The notes below the pieces were generated by a model. It was not told the origin of the DNA, did not search any database, and saw only the letters and a program-made list of their open reading frames with translations. A stretch of 10,823 bases of DNA, taken from contig CAZQKM010000046.1 in NCBI GenBank assembly GCA_964593925.1, positions 1 to 10,823 on the forward strand. Direction: 5' to 3'. Shown here in pieces: positions 1 to 6,219 of this stretch. This stretch comes from Oleidesulfovibrio sp964593925. Its GTDB lineage: Bacteria; Desulfobacterota; Desulfovibrionia; Desulfovibrionales; Desulfovibrionaceae. The translations under genes were made by a program, and so were the position numbers. The stretch's first letter is position 1. The number at the start of each line of letters is the position of its first letter.

Positions 1-350
1 CAGCCATCAGAAAGCTTGCTGTGCATGTCGGGTGGATTATGCAGGGGTCTTATATGATATTTTTTGGAATCCCAATATGATCAAGCCGTTGGAATTGTCT
101 GAAACAAGGTGGCTGAGTTTTGCCATATGTTGAAAGGGTAATGAGTAAGCATCTGATGTGTTTCCCTGCTGGGGGGATCAAGGCTATAGCTGGCAGGCTG
201 TTGGGAGGGGGGAGGTGCGTAGGGAGCAAAAGACTCAGGCAGTACTTATTTAGATGTGCCACTTTATTTACTGAGTGTATGCTATACGTTTGCTCGTAGT
301 TATGGTATTACTTTTTACTGAAAGAATTGTTGTGCCGCTTGTGAGGTATT
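1..350. other. Region without a supported gene
   Basis: No convincing gene is visible. A plus-strand frame is open from the left edge to a TGA at 131-133 (about 43 codons). It could be the tail of an upstream gene, but an open frame of this length is expected by chance and I recognise no family in it. The minus-strand frame at 50-262 is low complexity with no ribosome binding site and looks spurious. The sequence from about 240 to 350 is AT-richer and probably carries the promoter of the DUF554 gene, but I find no -35/-10 pair with good spacing. Confidence 0.5.
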
Positions 351-1049
351 ATGGAGGCATATGTGGTATTTCCCATCGGCTCATTCGTAAATTTTTTTGC
401 TATTCTCGCGGGTGGTTTTGCGGGTTTGCTATTGGGTAACAGGCTGCCGGAGCGGGTACGGTTTATAGTATTTTGCGGCTTGGGCCTTGCTACGCTGGTC
501 ATTGGCATGCAGATGGCACTGCAGACGCAGAACCCGTTGATTCTTGTATTTAGTGTCATACTAGGGGGGATCACGGGAGAGTTGCTGGGTGTGGAATCTG
601 GTTTGAATAGATTGGGAGAGTTTTTGAAAAGGCACGTGGGGGGAGGGGATAGCCGTTTTGTGGAGGGCTTTGTTGCGTCAACGCTTTTGTTTGTGGTGGG
701 GGCCATGGCAATTTTGGGCCCTTTTGACGAGGCGTTGCGTGGTGACAGAACCTTGCTTTTTACCAAATCTATTTTGGACTGTTTTGCTTCCATGGCGTTA
801 GCGGCTGCTATGGGTGCAGGAGTGCTGTTTTCTGCACTCCCTGTTTTTTTATATCAGGGGGCGCTGACTGTGTTTGCCGGTGTCTTGCAGCCAGTGCTCT
901 CGCCGGACATGATGAACGAGATCATTGCCACAGGTGGTCTGTTGGTTCTGGGTATTTCCTTGGGACTCCTGGAAATCAAGCGTGTTCCGTTGGCAAATCT
1001 GCTGCCCTCATTGGTGTATGCTGTCGTGCTCACATATTGCTTTGTGTAG
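351..1049 (+). CDS. DUF554 family integral membrane protein
   Basis: A 232-residue, very hydrophobic protein of the DUF554 family (the family of E. coli YqgA and Bacillus YdfK). Its molecular function is unknown, and it is predicted to sit in the inner membrane. It has the family's typical opening, a short hydrophobic segment (about residues 9-29) ending in GLLLGNRLPERVR. Further hydrophobic stretches lie at about 36-57, 61-80, 105-123, 142-180 and 190-231. Length is normal for the family. The start is ambiguous. ATG 351 has GAGG only 4 nt upstream. The in-frame GTG at 363 has a perfect GGAGG at 353-357 with 5-nt spacing, and would give an N-terminus MVFPIGSFVN that resembles family members I recall. 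The uvrA region follows on the same strand with no terminator visible between, so read-through is possible. Family assignment is confident; function is not inferred. Confidence 0.88.
   Translation: MEAYVVFPIGSFVNFFAILAGGFAGLLLGNRLPERVRFIVFCGLGLATLVIGMQMALQTQNPLILVFSVILGGITGELLGVESGLNRLGEFLKRHVGGGDSRFVEGFVASTLLFVVGAMAILGPFDEALRGDRTLLFTKSILDCFASMALAAAMGAGVLFSALPVFLYQGALTVFAGVLQPVLSPDMMNEIIATGGLLVLGISLGLLEIKRVPLANLLPSLVYAVVLTYCFV
353..357 (+). promoter_or_regulatory. Shine-Dalgarno GGAGG inside the annotated start of the DUF554 gene
   Basis: GGAGG lies 5 nt before an in-frame GTG at 363. This favours GTG 363 over ATG 351 as the true initiation codon. The decision affects only four residues. Confidence 0.5.
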
Positions 1050-1146
1050 ATGGGAGAGTCATCCATGCCGGGACGTTTGCTGCTGCCTGTATATTGAGGA
1101 AAAAGGCTGCATACACGAGAGCTTTTGGGTGGGCCTATTAGTTCTT

Positions 1147-1238
1147 GTATTGTTGGAGGCTTGTATGGCTAAGCCCTGTATGCACTTAGAGAGAGCACGG
1201 TAGCACAATCTCAAAAATTTGCCCCTGGATTTTTCCAG
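1147..1238 (+). pseudogene. Decayed duplicate of the uvrA 5' end
   Basis: This upstream unit starts with GGAGG (1155-1159) and ATG 1165, and reads MAKPCMHLERAR before a TAG at 1201-1203. The TAG is a CAG-to-TAG change relative to uvrA codon 13. Past the stop, the same frame continues as a recognisable uvrA N-terminus (HNLKNLPLDFSR against HNLKNLTLDIPR) until the real copy begins. Seven of the altered codons change the residue or create a stop, so it is no longer under selection as UvrA. It stops before the Walker A motif and cannot encode any UvrA activity. The 12-codon reading frame still has an intact ribosome binding site, so it could be translated as a leader peptide ending 53 nt before the uvrA ATG. 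Confidence 0.82.
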
Positions 1239-1330
1239 GTATTGTTGGAGGCTTGTATGGCTAAGCCCTGTATTCATATAGAGGGAGCACGGCAGCACAA
1301 CCTTAAAAATTTGACGCTGGATATTCCCAG
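1147..1330 (+). repeat. Two-copy 92-bp tandem direct repeat covering the uvrA start
   Basis: Bases 1147-1238 and 1239-1330 align end to end without a gap at an offset of exactly 92. By hand count 81 of 92 positions match (about 88%). Each unit contains the GGAGG ribosome binding site, the ATG and the first 24 codons of uvrA. Similarity stops just left of 1147, and the first unit abuts the second directly, as expected of a local tandem duplication. Because 92 is not a multiple of three, the two copies are in different reading frames relative to each other. Confidence 0.9.
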
Positions 1331-4034
1331 AGATGAGCTCGTGGTTATCTGCGGCCCCTCTGGTTCTGGCAAGTCCACACTGGCTTTTGACCTTGTGTAT
1401 GCAGAGGGGCAGCGCCGCTATGTTGAGTCATTGTCTGCCTATGCTCGTCAGTTTTTGCCGCAGATGGATAAACCGGATGTGGACAAGATAGAGGGGCTTT
1501 CTCCTGCCATTTCGTTGGAGCAACAATCCGCCACGCGTAACCCTCGTTCTACAGTGGGGACGGTAACGGAAATATATGATTTTTTGCGTGTGTTTTTTGC
1601 ACGCTTGGGACGGATGTACTGCCCTAAGTGCAGCAAACCCATTGCTGCCCGTGCCGCAGATGAGATTATTGCTGATATTCTGGCCATGGAGCTTGGTACA
1701 AAGTTTATGGTGCTTGCGCCTTTGGTGGAGCACCAGAAGGGTACCCATGCAGAGAAACTGAAAAAATTGAAATCCCAAGGCTTTGTGCGTGTACGGGTGA
1801 ATGGCGAAGTAACCTCTCTGGATGAAGCGCCTGTACTTGAAAAAAACAAGAAACATACGATTGAGTTGGTGGTGGATCGCTTGGTGTTGAAAGAGGGTAT
1901 CAGAGGGCGTTTGGCCGATTCTGTCGAGCTTGCCTTACGTTTCGGAGAGGGCAGGCTTATTATCAGCACTATTGGTGGTGAAGACCAGATACACAGTACA
2001 GAGTCTGTATGCCCTGCCTGCAAGATCAGCCTGCCCCCACTTAGCCCACAGCTTTTTTCTTTTAATAGTCCACAAGGGGCCTGTCGACGTTGTTCAGGTA
2101 TAGGTAGCGTGGACTACTTTGAACCGAATCTGTTGGTGCCCAACAGGGGATTATCCTTGACAAAGGGGGGGCTGTTGCCTTGGAAGAATCCCAAGGTGTT
2201 CCAACGATATGCAGCGCTCCTTGAATTGTTAGGAAAAGCGCATGATTTTACGTTGGATACGCCATTTCAAGAGTTTTCTTCTTCTGCTTGGGATGCCTTG
2301 TTTCATGGGGACAGTGCGGTAGAATGGCCCGGTGTCGTCGTACTGCTTAACCAGGGTATGGAGTTTGGGTACCAGTGGCGTGACGAATTTTCCCGGTACC
2401 GTCAGTCTCGCCCTTGTCCCGTATGTTCGGGGGCACGTTTACAGGCGGAGTCGCTGGCGGTACGGGTGGATGATCTGAACATCTTTCAGTTTTGTTCGTT
2501 GTCCATATCGCGGGCTCTGGAGTGGTTGCGTGGCCGTTCTTTTGCACAGGCTCAAGCTGTCATAGCCGAGCCGCTTCTTAAAGAGCTGACCCATCGCCTT
2601 GGCTTTATGGAAAATGTGGGTCTTGATTATATTTCGTTGGGGCGCAACATGTCTACGCTTTCCGGTGGCGAAGCCCAACGCATCAGGCTGGCGTCACAGC
2701 TTGGTTCTGGCCTTGTGGGGGTGACCTATGTTTTGGATGAACCCTCCATCGGCCTGCACCCCAAAGATAACGAACGGCTTATCCGTACCCTGCGTAGCTT
2801 GCAGCAGCGGGGCAATACCGTACTGGTGGTTGAGCACGACGAGGCAACTATCCTTGAAGCAGACACCGTGGTAGAGCTTGGCCCTGGTTCCGGCATGCTC
2901 GGAGGTGAAATAGTCTTTAGCGGCAGTGTAAAGGCACTGCTGAGCCATGCTGATTCACTCACAGCACGCTACCTGCGTGGTGAAATGAGCATACCGCTTC
3001 CAGAGTCGCGGCGTGAGGGCAAAACAACGATACAGTTGCGGGGGGTTAGCACTAACAATTTACAGGATATTGACTGTACGATTCCCTTGGGAGCCTTAAC
3101 CTGTGTTACAGGCCCTTCAGGTTCGGGTAAAAGTTCGTTGGTTGTGGATTCTTTGTATAAACATATAGCTCTACATCAGTCTCTTAAGGTGGATAATCCC
3201 GGACAGATTCGGGGTATTGATGGGCTTGAAAGCATAGAACGCCTAGTAGCCATTGACCAGACACCCATTGGACGTACGCCACGCTCTAATCCTGCTACGT
3301 ACACAAAAATATTTGATGAGATTCGTACCATTTTTTCAATGACCCCCGATGCCCGTAAACGTGGCTATAAACCGGGACGTTTCAGTTTCAACGTGCGCGG
3401 TGGGCGGTGTGAGGCATGTGGCGGTGATGGACAGATCCGGGTGGAGATGCATTTTTTACCTGATATTTATGTCACCTGTGACGTGTGTGGGGGTAAACGC
3501 TATAACCATGAAACGCTGGAGGTACGCTATAAGGGAGCAAATATTGCTGATGTACTGGGGATGACAGTGCGACAGGCAAAGGCATTCTTTGAAAATTATC
3601 CCACTTTGGCCCGCAGACTTTCGGTGTTGGAAGACGTTGGCCTGGAATATCTGCGACTAGGACAGCCCGCCACAACACTTTCTGGGGGAGAAGCGCAGCG
3701 TATCAAGATATCCCGTGAACTTGGCAAGCGGACCTTGCCTGGAACCATGTATATTTTGGATGAGCCCACAACAGGATTACATATGCACGAAGTGGGTAAA
3801 TTAATCTGCGTGCTACATCAGCTTGTGGACAAGGGAGCTACTGTAGTTGTCATTGAACATAATACCGATGTCATTATGGCGGCGGATTATGTGCTTGATC
3901 TTGGCCCTGGTGGGGGCGAATACGGGGGGCGTGTGGTTTCGAGTGGTACCCCCGAAAACATTATGGCGGATCCGCAATCAGTGACTGGACGTTTCTTGCA
4001 GGAAGAAGCAGCCGCCAAGCTACAGGCTCTATAG
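1257..4034 (+). CDS. uvrA: UvrABC system protein A (excinuclease ABC subunit A)
   Basis: UvrA, the damage-sensing ATPase of nucleotide excision repair. As a dimer it scans DNA in the cytoplasm, binds bulky lesions and loads UvrB. The 925-residue length is close to E. coli UvrA (940). The first ATP site has Walker A GPSGSGKST (33-41), an ABC signature LSGGEAQR (468-475) and Walker B YVLDEPS (491-497). The second has GPSGSGKSS (619-627), LSGGEAQR (808-815) and YILDEPT (832-838). Zinc ligand pairs are visible at C252/C255 with C276/C279, and at C718/C721 with C741/C744. Further CPxC pairs at 122-125 and 387-390 may form a third module. ATG 1257 is chosen because GGAGG (1247-1251) lies 5 nt upstream and MAKPCIHIEGAR is a typical UvrA opening. 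An upstream in-frame TTG at 1242 overlaps this site and is not credible. I see no clear LexA box upstream. The 92-bp duplication of the start is described separately. Confidence 0.98.
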   Translation: MAKPCIHIEGARQHNLKNLTLDIPRDELVVICGPSGSGKSTLAFDLVYAEGQRRYVESLSAYARQFLPQMDKPDVDKIEGLSPAISLEQQSATRNPRSTVGTVTEIYDFLRVFFARLGRMYCPKCSKPIAARAADEIIADILAMELGTKFMVLAPLVEHQKGTHAEKLKKLKSQGFVRVRVNGEVTSLDEAPVLEKNKKHTIELVVDRLVLKEGIRGRLADSVELALRFGEGRLIISTIGGEDQIHSTESVCPACKISLPPLSPQLFSFNSPQGACRRCSGIGSVDYFEPNLLVPNRGLSLTKGGLLPWKNPKVFQRYAALLELLGKAHDFTLDTPFQEFSSSAWDALFHGDSAVEWPGVVVLLNQGMEFGYQWRDEFSRYRQSRPCPVCSGARLQAESLAVRVDDLNIFQFCSLSISRALEWLRGRSFAQAQAVIAEPLLKELTHRLGFMENVGLDYISLGRNMSTLSGGEAQRIRLASQLGSGLVGVTYVLDEPSIGLHPKDNERLIRTLRSLQQRGNTVLVVEHDEATILEADTVVELGPGSGMLGGEIVFSGSVKALLSHADSLTARYLRGEMSIPLPESRREGKTTIQLRGVSTNNLQDIDCTIPLGALTCVTGPSGSGKSSLVVDSLYKHIALHQSLKVDNPGQIRGIDGLESIERLVAIDQTPIGRTPRSNPATYTKIFDEIRTIFSMTPDARKRGYKPGRFSFNVRGGRCEACGGDGQIRVEMHFLPDIYVTCDVCGGKRYNHETLEVRYKGANIADVLGMTVRQAKAFFENYPTLARRLSVLEDVGLEYLRLGQPATTLSGGEAQRIKISRELGKRTLPGTMYILDEPTTGLHMHEVGKLICVLHQLVDKGATVVVIEHNTDVIMAADYVLDLGPGGGEYGGRVVSSGTPENIMADPQSVTGRFLQEEAAAKLQAL

Positions 4035-4048
4035 TATAGCGTTTGTGG

Positions 4049-4103
4049 GTATGGCCAGGGTTTGCTCCTCAGTGGAGTGTTTTTTATGTCGGGCTGGCTA
4101 TGC
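4049..4103 (+). other. Extended stem-loop just after uvrA
   Basis: Bases 4049-4058 can pair with 4094-4103 in a 10-bp stem that includes two G-U pairs. It encloses a small hairpin, CTCC 4065-4068 with GGAG 4074-4077, followed by TGTTTTTT (4078-4085) that could act as a weak terminator. The 3' arm shares bases 4100-4103 with the hairpin of the stronger terminator, so the two folds exclude each other. Confidence 0.35.
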
Positions 4104-4134
4104 AAGATTCACCTCAATGTTGCATTTTTTTTTT
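4100..4134 (+). terminator. Intrinsic terminator of uvrA
   Basis: ATGCAA (4100-4105) pairs with TTGCAT (4120-4125). After one G-G mismatch, ATT (4107-4109) pairs with AAT (4116-4118). The loop is 6 nt and ten consecutive T residues run from 4125 to 4134. The stem is AT-rich and only moderately stable, but the T tract is excellent and it lies 66 nt after the uvrA stop. Confidence 0.62.
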
Positions 4135-4138
4135 GTAT

Positions 4139-4167
4139 TTGTCATATACTCTGGATAGTGATATTTT
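4139..4167 (+). promoter_or_regulatory. Candidate sigma-70 promoter for the NYN-domain gene
   Basis: TTGTCA (4139-4144, five of six matches to TTGACA) is followed after 17 bp by TATTTT (4162-4167, four of six matches to TATAAT). It sits just behind the uvrA terminator and about 55 nt before the next gene, where a promoter would be expected. The -10 match is only moderate. Confidence 0.38.
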
Positions 4168-4222
4168 TTGTGGGCAATAATGAGTAGGCAAATATATTTG
4201 AGATTAGCCTTTTGGGCTATAC

Positions 4223-5542
4223 ATGACACTAGGGAAGAATGTGAAAATAAACAACAATGTTAAAGAGATATACAGCGCTCTGTTTGTGGATTTCGATAAT
4301 ATTTATACCAGGCTTATGGAGCATGATCCTCGGTGTGCACATCTTTTTGCCACAGATCCGCAGCACTGGTTACGCTGGCTGGAACAGCATGCCTTGCGTA
4401 TGTTATATGGGGACGGGATTCGTCGGCGTATTATCAAGAGATGCTGCTATATCAACCCGCATAACTACCAGGATTACAGACCGCATTTTGTGCGTAATGC
4501 TTTCAGCGTGACAGATTGTCCTCCGCTGACAAAGCAGGGCAAAACCAGTGCGGATATCCACTTGGTTATTGATGCATTGGATACACTCTCGCATCCTACT
4601 CATTTTGATGAATTCATCATTTTTTCCGGAGATGCGGATTTTACCCCTCTGTTGATTCGCCTGCGGGAGCATGCACGTAAAACCTTGTTGCTTTCTGTAG
4701 GATTTACCTCGTCTGCATACACGGCGGCCAGTGCATGGCGTATTCGTGAAGACATGTTTACCAATGAGGCGTTGCGCGAGTTGGATTCCGAAGGGTACCA
4801 ACCTAAGGCCGGGGCAGGGGATATTGAAGAAGTGGCCCGGCAGGGCGCTGAGATTGTACGGGCCTACATGAGCAAGCAGAGCAAGCCTGTTCCTTTGGCA
4901 GTGATTGCCTACCTGGTGCGCAAGGGGCTGGGTTTAGACCACGAATGGCTTGGGCTTGGCAAATTTAGTGCATTCATGGAGCACATGAACTTGAGTGAGT
5001 TTGTACATTCGCATCAAGTGCCGGGATACCTGTATGATCCAGAACGTCATGAGGCACCCGAGGAAGATGGAAATATCGTAACCTTTCGTACAGCATACCC
5101 CGAGATATACGAATTTGCGCAAAAGGTGCACCGCAAGACGGATCATCCTGTGCTTATGCCTGAGCACTTTGCAGGGCTTTTGGAATGCATTGCTGAAGAA
5201 CTGGAGGAAAATGACTTTTCTCTTACACAGACTTCAAGGAATGTCCGCGACAGGTGTGCCCAGCGGTCGTTGCCCATTGCCCGTTCACATGTGAACTGGG
5301 TGCTGGTGGGCATTACACGAGGGGGTTACAAATATGGGCAAAGTTCTTCGGAAAGTATAGGAGAAATGGCCATATCTGCCATTAGAAATGTGCGAGAATT
5401 GTTGAACTCTAATCATGATTGGCAGTTGGATTCAGGTGAGGAAGATTTGCTGAGCTCATGGCTTTATTTTGGGGGCGGCGTTGGCAAAGATGTACTTGCT
5501 GCTGGTGCTCCCGGAGCAAAGGCGTCTGCTGGTGGGAGTTAA
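4223..5542 (+). CDS. NYN (PIN-fold) domain protein with LOTUS/OST-HTH domain
   Basis: A 439-residue soluble protein. Residues about 17-160 form an NYN domain (LabA/DUF88-type PIN-like nuclease fold). The acidic residues expected at a metal site are present: D23 and D25 in FVDFDN, D111 and D117 in the ADIHLVIDAL segment, and D137 and D139 in FSGDADF. Residues about 203-275 resemble a LOTUS/OST-HTH domain, a winged-helix fold that binds RNA in other proteins. A further helical segment at about 285-362 could be a second such domain. The tail (from about 420) is Gly/Ala-rich. Family knowledge suggests RNA cleavage or RNA binding; substrate and pathway are unknown. It stands alone, with a candidate promoter before it and a strong terminator after it. 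ATG 4223 has only a weak ribosome binding site. The in-frame GTG 4241, with AGGGA at 4231-4235 five nt before it, would give a 433-residue protein and may be the true start. Confidence 0.85.
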   Translation: MTLGKNVKINNNVKEIYSALFVDFDNIYTRLMEHDPRCAHLFATDPQHWLRWLEQHALRMLYGDGIRRRIIKRCCYINPHNYQDYRPHFVRNAFSVTDCPPLTKQGKTSADIHLVIDALDTLSHPTHFDEFIIFSGDADFTPLLIRLREHARKTLLLSVGFTSSAYTAASAWRIREDMFTNEALRELDSEGYQPKAGAGDIEEVARQGAEIVRAYMSKQSKPVPLAVIAYLVRKGLGLDHEWLGLGKFSAFMEHMNLSEFVHSHQVPGYLYDPERHEAPEEDGNIVTFRTAYPEIYEFAQKVHRKTDHPVLMPEHFAGLLECIAEELEENDFSLTQTSRNVRDRCAQRSLPIARSHVNWVLVGITRGGYKYGQSSSESIGEMAISAIRNVRELLNSNHDWQLDSGEEDLLSSWLYFGGGVGKDVLAAGAPGAKASAGGS

Positions 5543-5585
5543 ATAGTGTTGAGAGCAGCTATATGGGATCATGAATGACTGAGCT

Positions 5586-5614
5586 AACAGGCTGGATTTT
5601 CCAGCCTGTTTTAT
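5586..5614 (+). terminator. Strong intrinsic terminator after the NYN-domain gene
   Basis: AACAGGCTGG (5586-5595) and CCAGCCTGTT (5601-5610) are perfect reverse complements: a 10-bp GC-rich stem with a 5-nt loop. It runs into TTTT and an AT-rich tail. It lies 44 nt after the stop codon and is the clearest terminator in the window. Confidence 0.88.
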
Positions 5615-5648
5615 ATTGTCCTTTTGGAGGGTGATAGTGCCCCAGACA

Positions 5649-5677
5649 TTCGCAAAGCCAGCCCAGAATATTATATC
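5649..5677 (+). promoter_or_regulatory. Weak candidate promoter for a small RNA
   Basis: TTCGCA (5649-5654) and TATATC (5672-5677) are separated by 17 bp, each with four of six consensus matches. The predicted start near 5684 would fall at the G7 tract. Support comes mainly from its position between two terminators. Confidence 0.25.
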
Positions 5678-5683
5678 AAGAGG

Positions 5684-5776
5684 GGGGGAATGAGCAAAAC
5701 CATGTGCTTTGCTGTAACTGTTCATTGAGGTCGTCAGACCCAACACGTTGAGATAGCGAGAGCTGTCTGTTTTTTT
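5684..5776 (+). ncRNA. Candidate structured small RNA (about 90 nt)
   Basis: The stretch lies between the terminator at 5586-5614 and another at 5751-5776, and no convincing gene fills it. Successive helices can be drawn by eye. AATGA (5689-5693) pairs with TCATT (5722-5726), with GCAAA (5694-5698) on TTTGC (5708-5712) inside it. TTG plus GGTC (5725-5732, one bulged A) pairs with GACC plus CAA (5737-5743), overlapping the first helix by two bases. The terminator hairpin follows. It matches none of the RNAs I can recognise: not tRNA, SRP RNA, tmRNA or RNase P RNA. A 12-codon ORF (5690-5728) starts right after the G tract and could make this a leader instead. The 5' end is inferred only from a weak promoter match. 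Confidence 0.33.
5751..5776 (+). terminator. Intrinsic terminator with GAGA tetraloop
   Basis: AGATAGC (5751-5757) pairs with GCTGTCT (5762-5768), seven pairs including one T-G wobble. They close a GAGA loop, which is of the stable GNRA class, and are followed by a G and seven T residues (5770-5776). It is about 140 nt beyond the terminator of the NYN gene, so it either backs that one up or ends a separate small transcript. Confidence 0.65.
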
Positions 5777-6045
5777 ATCGTTGTGGTTTCAGCGGATTTT
5801 TCAGGAAATCTGTGCAAGCAGGTTGGGGGAGATACGCTGGAAAAGCTAGTGTATGGACAACCGGGGCGGCTGCGTAGTTTTTTGCTACGCAAGGTGTAGC
5901 TGGACCAGCAGAATGGTGGCTCGGGTTTTAAGCCCCCTTGTGCAGCAATAGATTATGGTAATTTTTTGTCATACTTCACGAATATTTTGAACTTTTTTTA
6001 CCTCTTGGCCAGGTAGTAATACTTACTCCCAAAAGCATCTTTTTT
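5777..6045. other. Region without a supported gene, with a short stem-loop
   Basis: No complete gene is supported. One plus-strand frame is open from about 5729 to a TAG near 5896 and has partly protein-like composition. It overlaps the terminator at 5751-5776 and is not longer than chance predicts. Within it, TGCGTAG (5871-5877) and CTACGCA (5885-5891) form a perfect 7-bp inverted repeat with a T-rich loop. Bases 5961-6000 are AT-rich with two T6-T7 tracts and may hold the promoter of the downstream small ORF/helicase unit. A TTGTCA at 5966-5971 has no -10 at proper spacing. Confidence 0.4.
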
Positions 6046-6219
6046 ATGAATAGTACGAAATATACCCTGCCAGAGGCCGGCAAGAGGGGAGAAATGGTCA
6101 AGTATGGAGTACATGATGCGTTGAGGGGTACTTTTCGCGCATTGCCACTGCTGGACCGAGGGGATATGCTAAAGCTGCGTGTACATCTGGTCATGACATT
6201 AACATGGGAGCTTTTGTGA
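6046..6219 (+). CDS. Small ORF overlapping the helicase start, unknown function
   Basis: A 57-residue ORF that I cannot assign to a family. The predicted peptide has an ordinary soluble composition: basic and polar at the N-terminus (KYTLPEAGKRGE), then a mostly helical-looking stretch (HDALRGTFRALPLLDRGD) and a hydrophobic end (LVMTLTWELL). It has no signal peptide or cysteine pairs. ATG 6046 has no obvious ribosome binding site. The in-frame ATG 6094 has GAGGGGAG (6084-6091) directly upstream and would give a 41-residue form. Its TGA (6217-6219) overlaps the best start of the DEAD-box gene (GTG 6216-6218), a GTGA junction typical of translationally coupled genes. That junction is the main reason to believe it is real. 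Alternatively it is a chance open frame in the helicase leader. Confidence 0.5.
   Translation: MNSTKYTLPEAGKRGEMVKYGVHDALRGTFRALPLLDRGDMLKLRVHLVMTLTWELL
6206..6210 (+). promoter_or_regulatory. Shine-Dalgarno GGGAG that sets the helicase start
   Basis: GGGAG lies 5 nt before GTG 6216. The in-frame ATG at 6204 has no recognisable ribosome binding site in front of it, so GTG 6216 is preferred. Confidence 0.6.

Noticed and set aside
2..133. Plus-strand frame open at the left edge, possible end of an upstream gene
   Set aside because: Only 43 codons, no family resemblance, and two other plus frames are also open for 19-25 codons, so chance explains it.
925..1203. Plus-strand open frame ending at the TAG of the decayed uvrA copy
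   Set aside because: Most of it is an out-of-frame shadow of the DUF554 gene; only its last 12 codons coincide with the duplicated uvrA start.
1242..1256. In-frame TTG start upstream of uvrA
   Set aside because: It overlaps the ribosome binding site used by ATG 1257 and adds residues that are not UvrA-like; the same bases occur in the non-coding part of the duplicated unit.
1050..1256. SOS (LexA) operator before uvrA
   Set aside because: I looked for CTGT-N8-ACAG-like or other dyad sites and found none; lineage-specific LexA motifs cannot be excluded by eye.
5729..5896. Open plus-strand frame in the spacer with partly protein-like composition
   Set aside because: It crosses the terminator at 5751-5776, lacks a start with a ribosome binding site, and its length is within chance expectation.
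5966..5994. TTGTCA as promoter of the small ORF/helicase unit
   Set aside because: No -10-like hexamer at 16-18 bp; the nearest AT-rich hexamer is at 11 bp.
5543..6203. Known structured RNAs or riboswitches in the large spacer
   Set aside because: No SRP RNA, RNase P, tmRNA or tRNA signature and no recognisable riboswitch core was seen.
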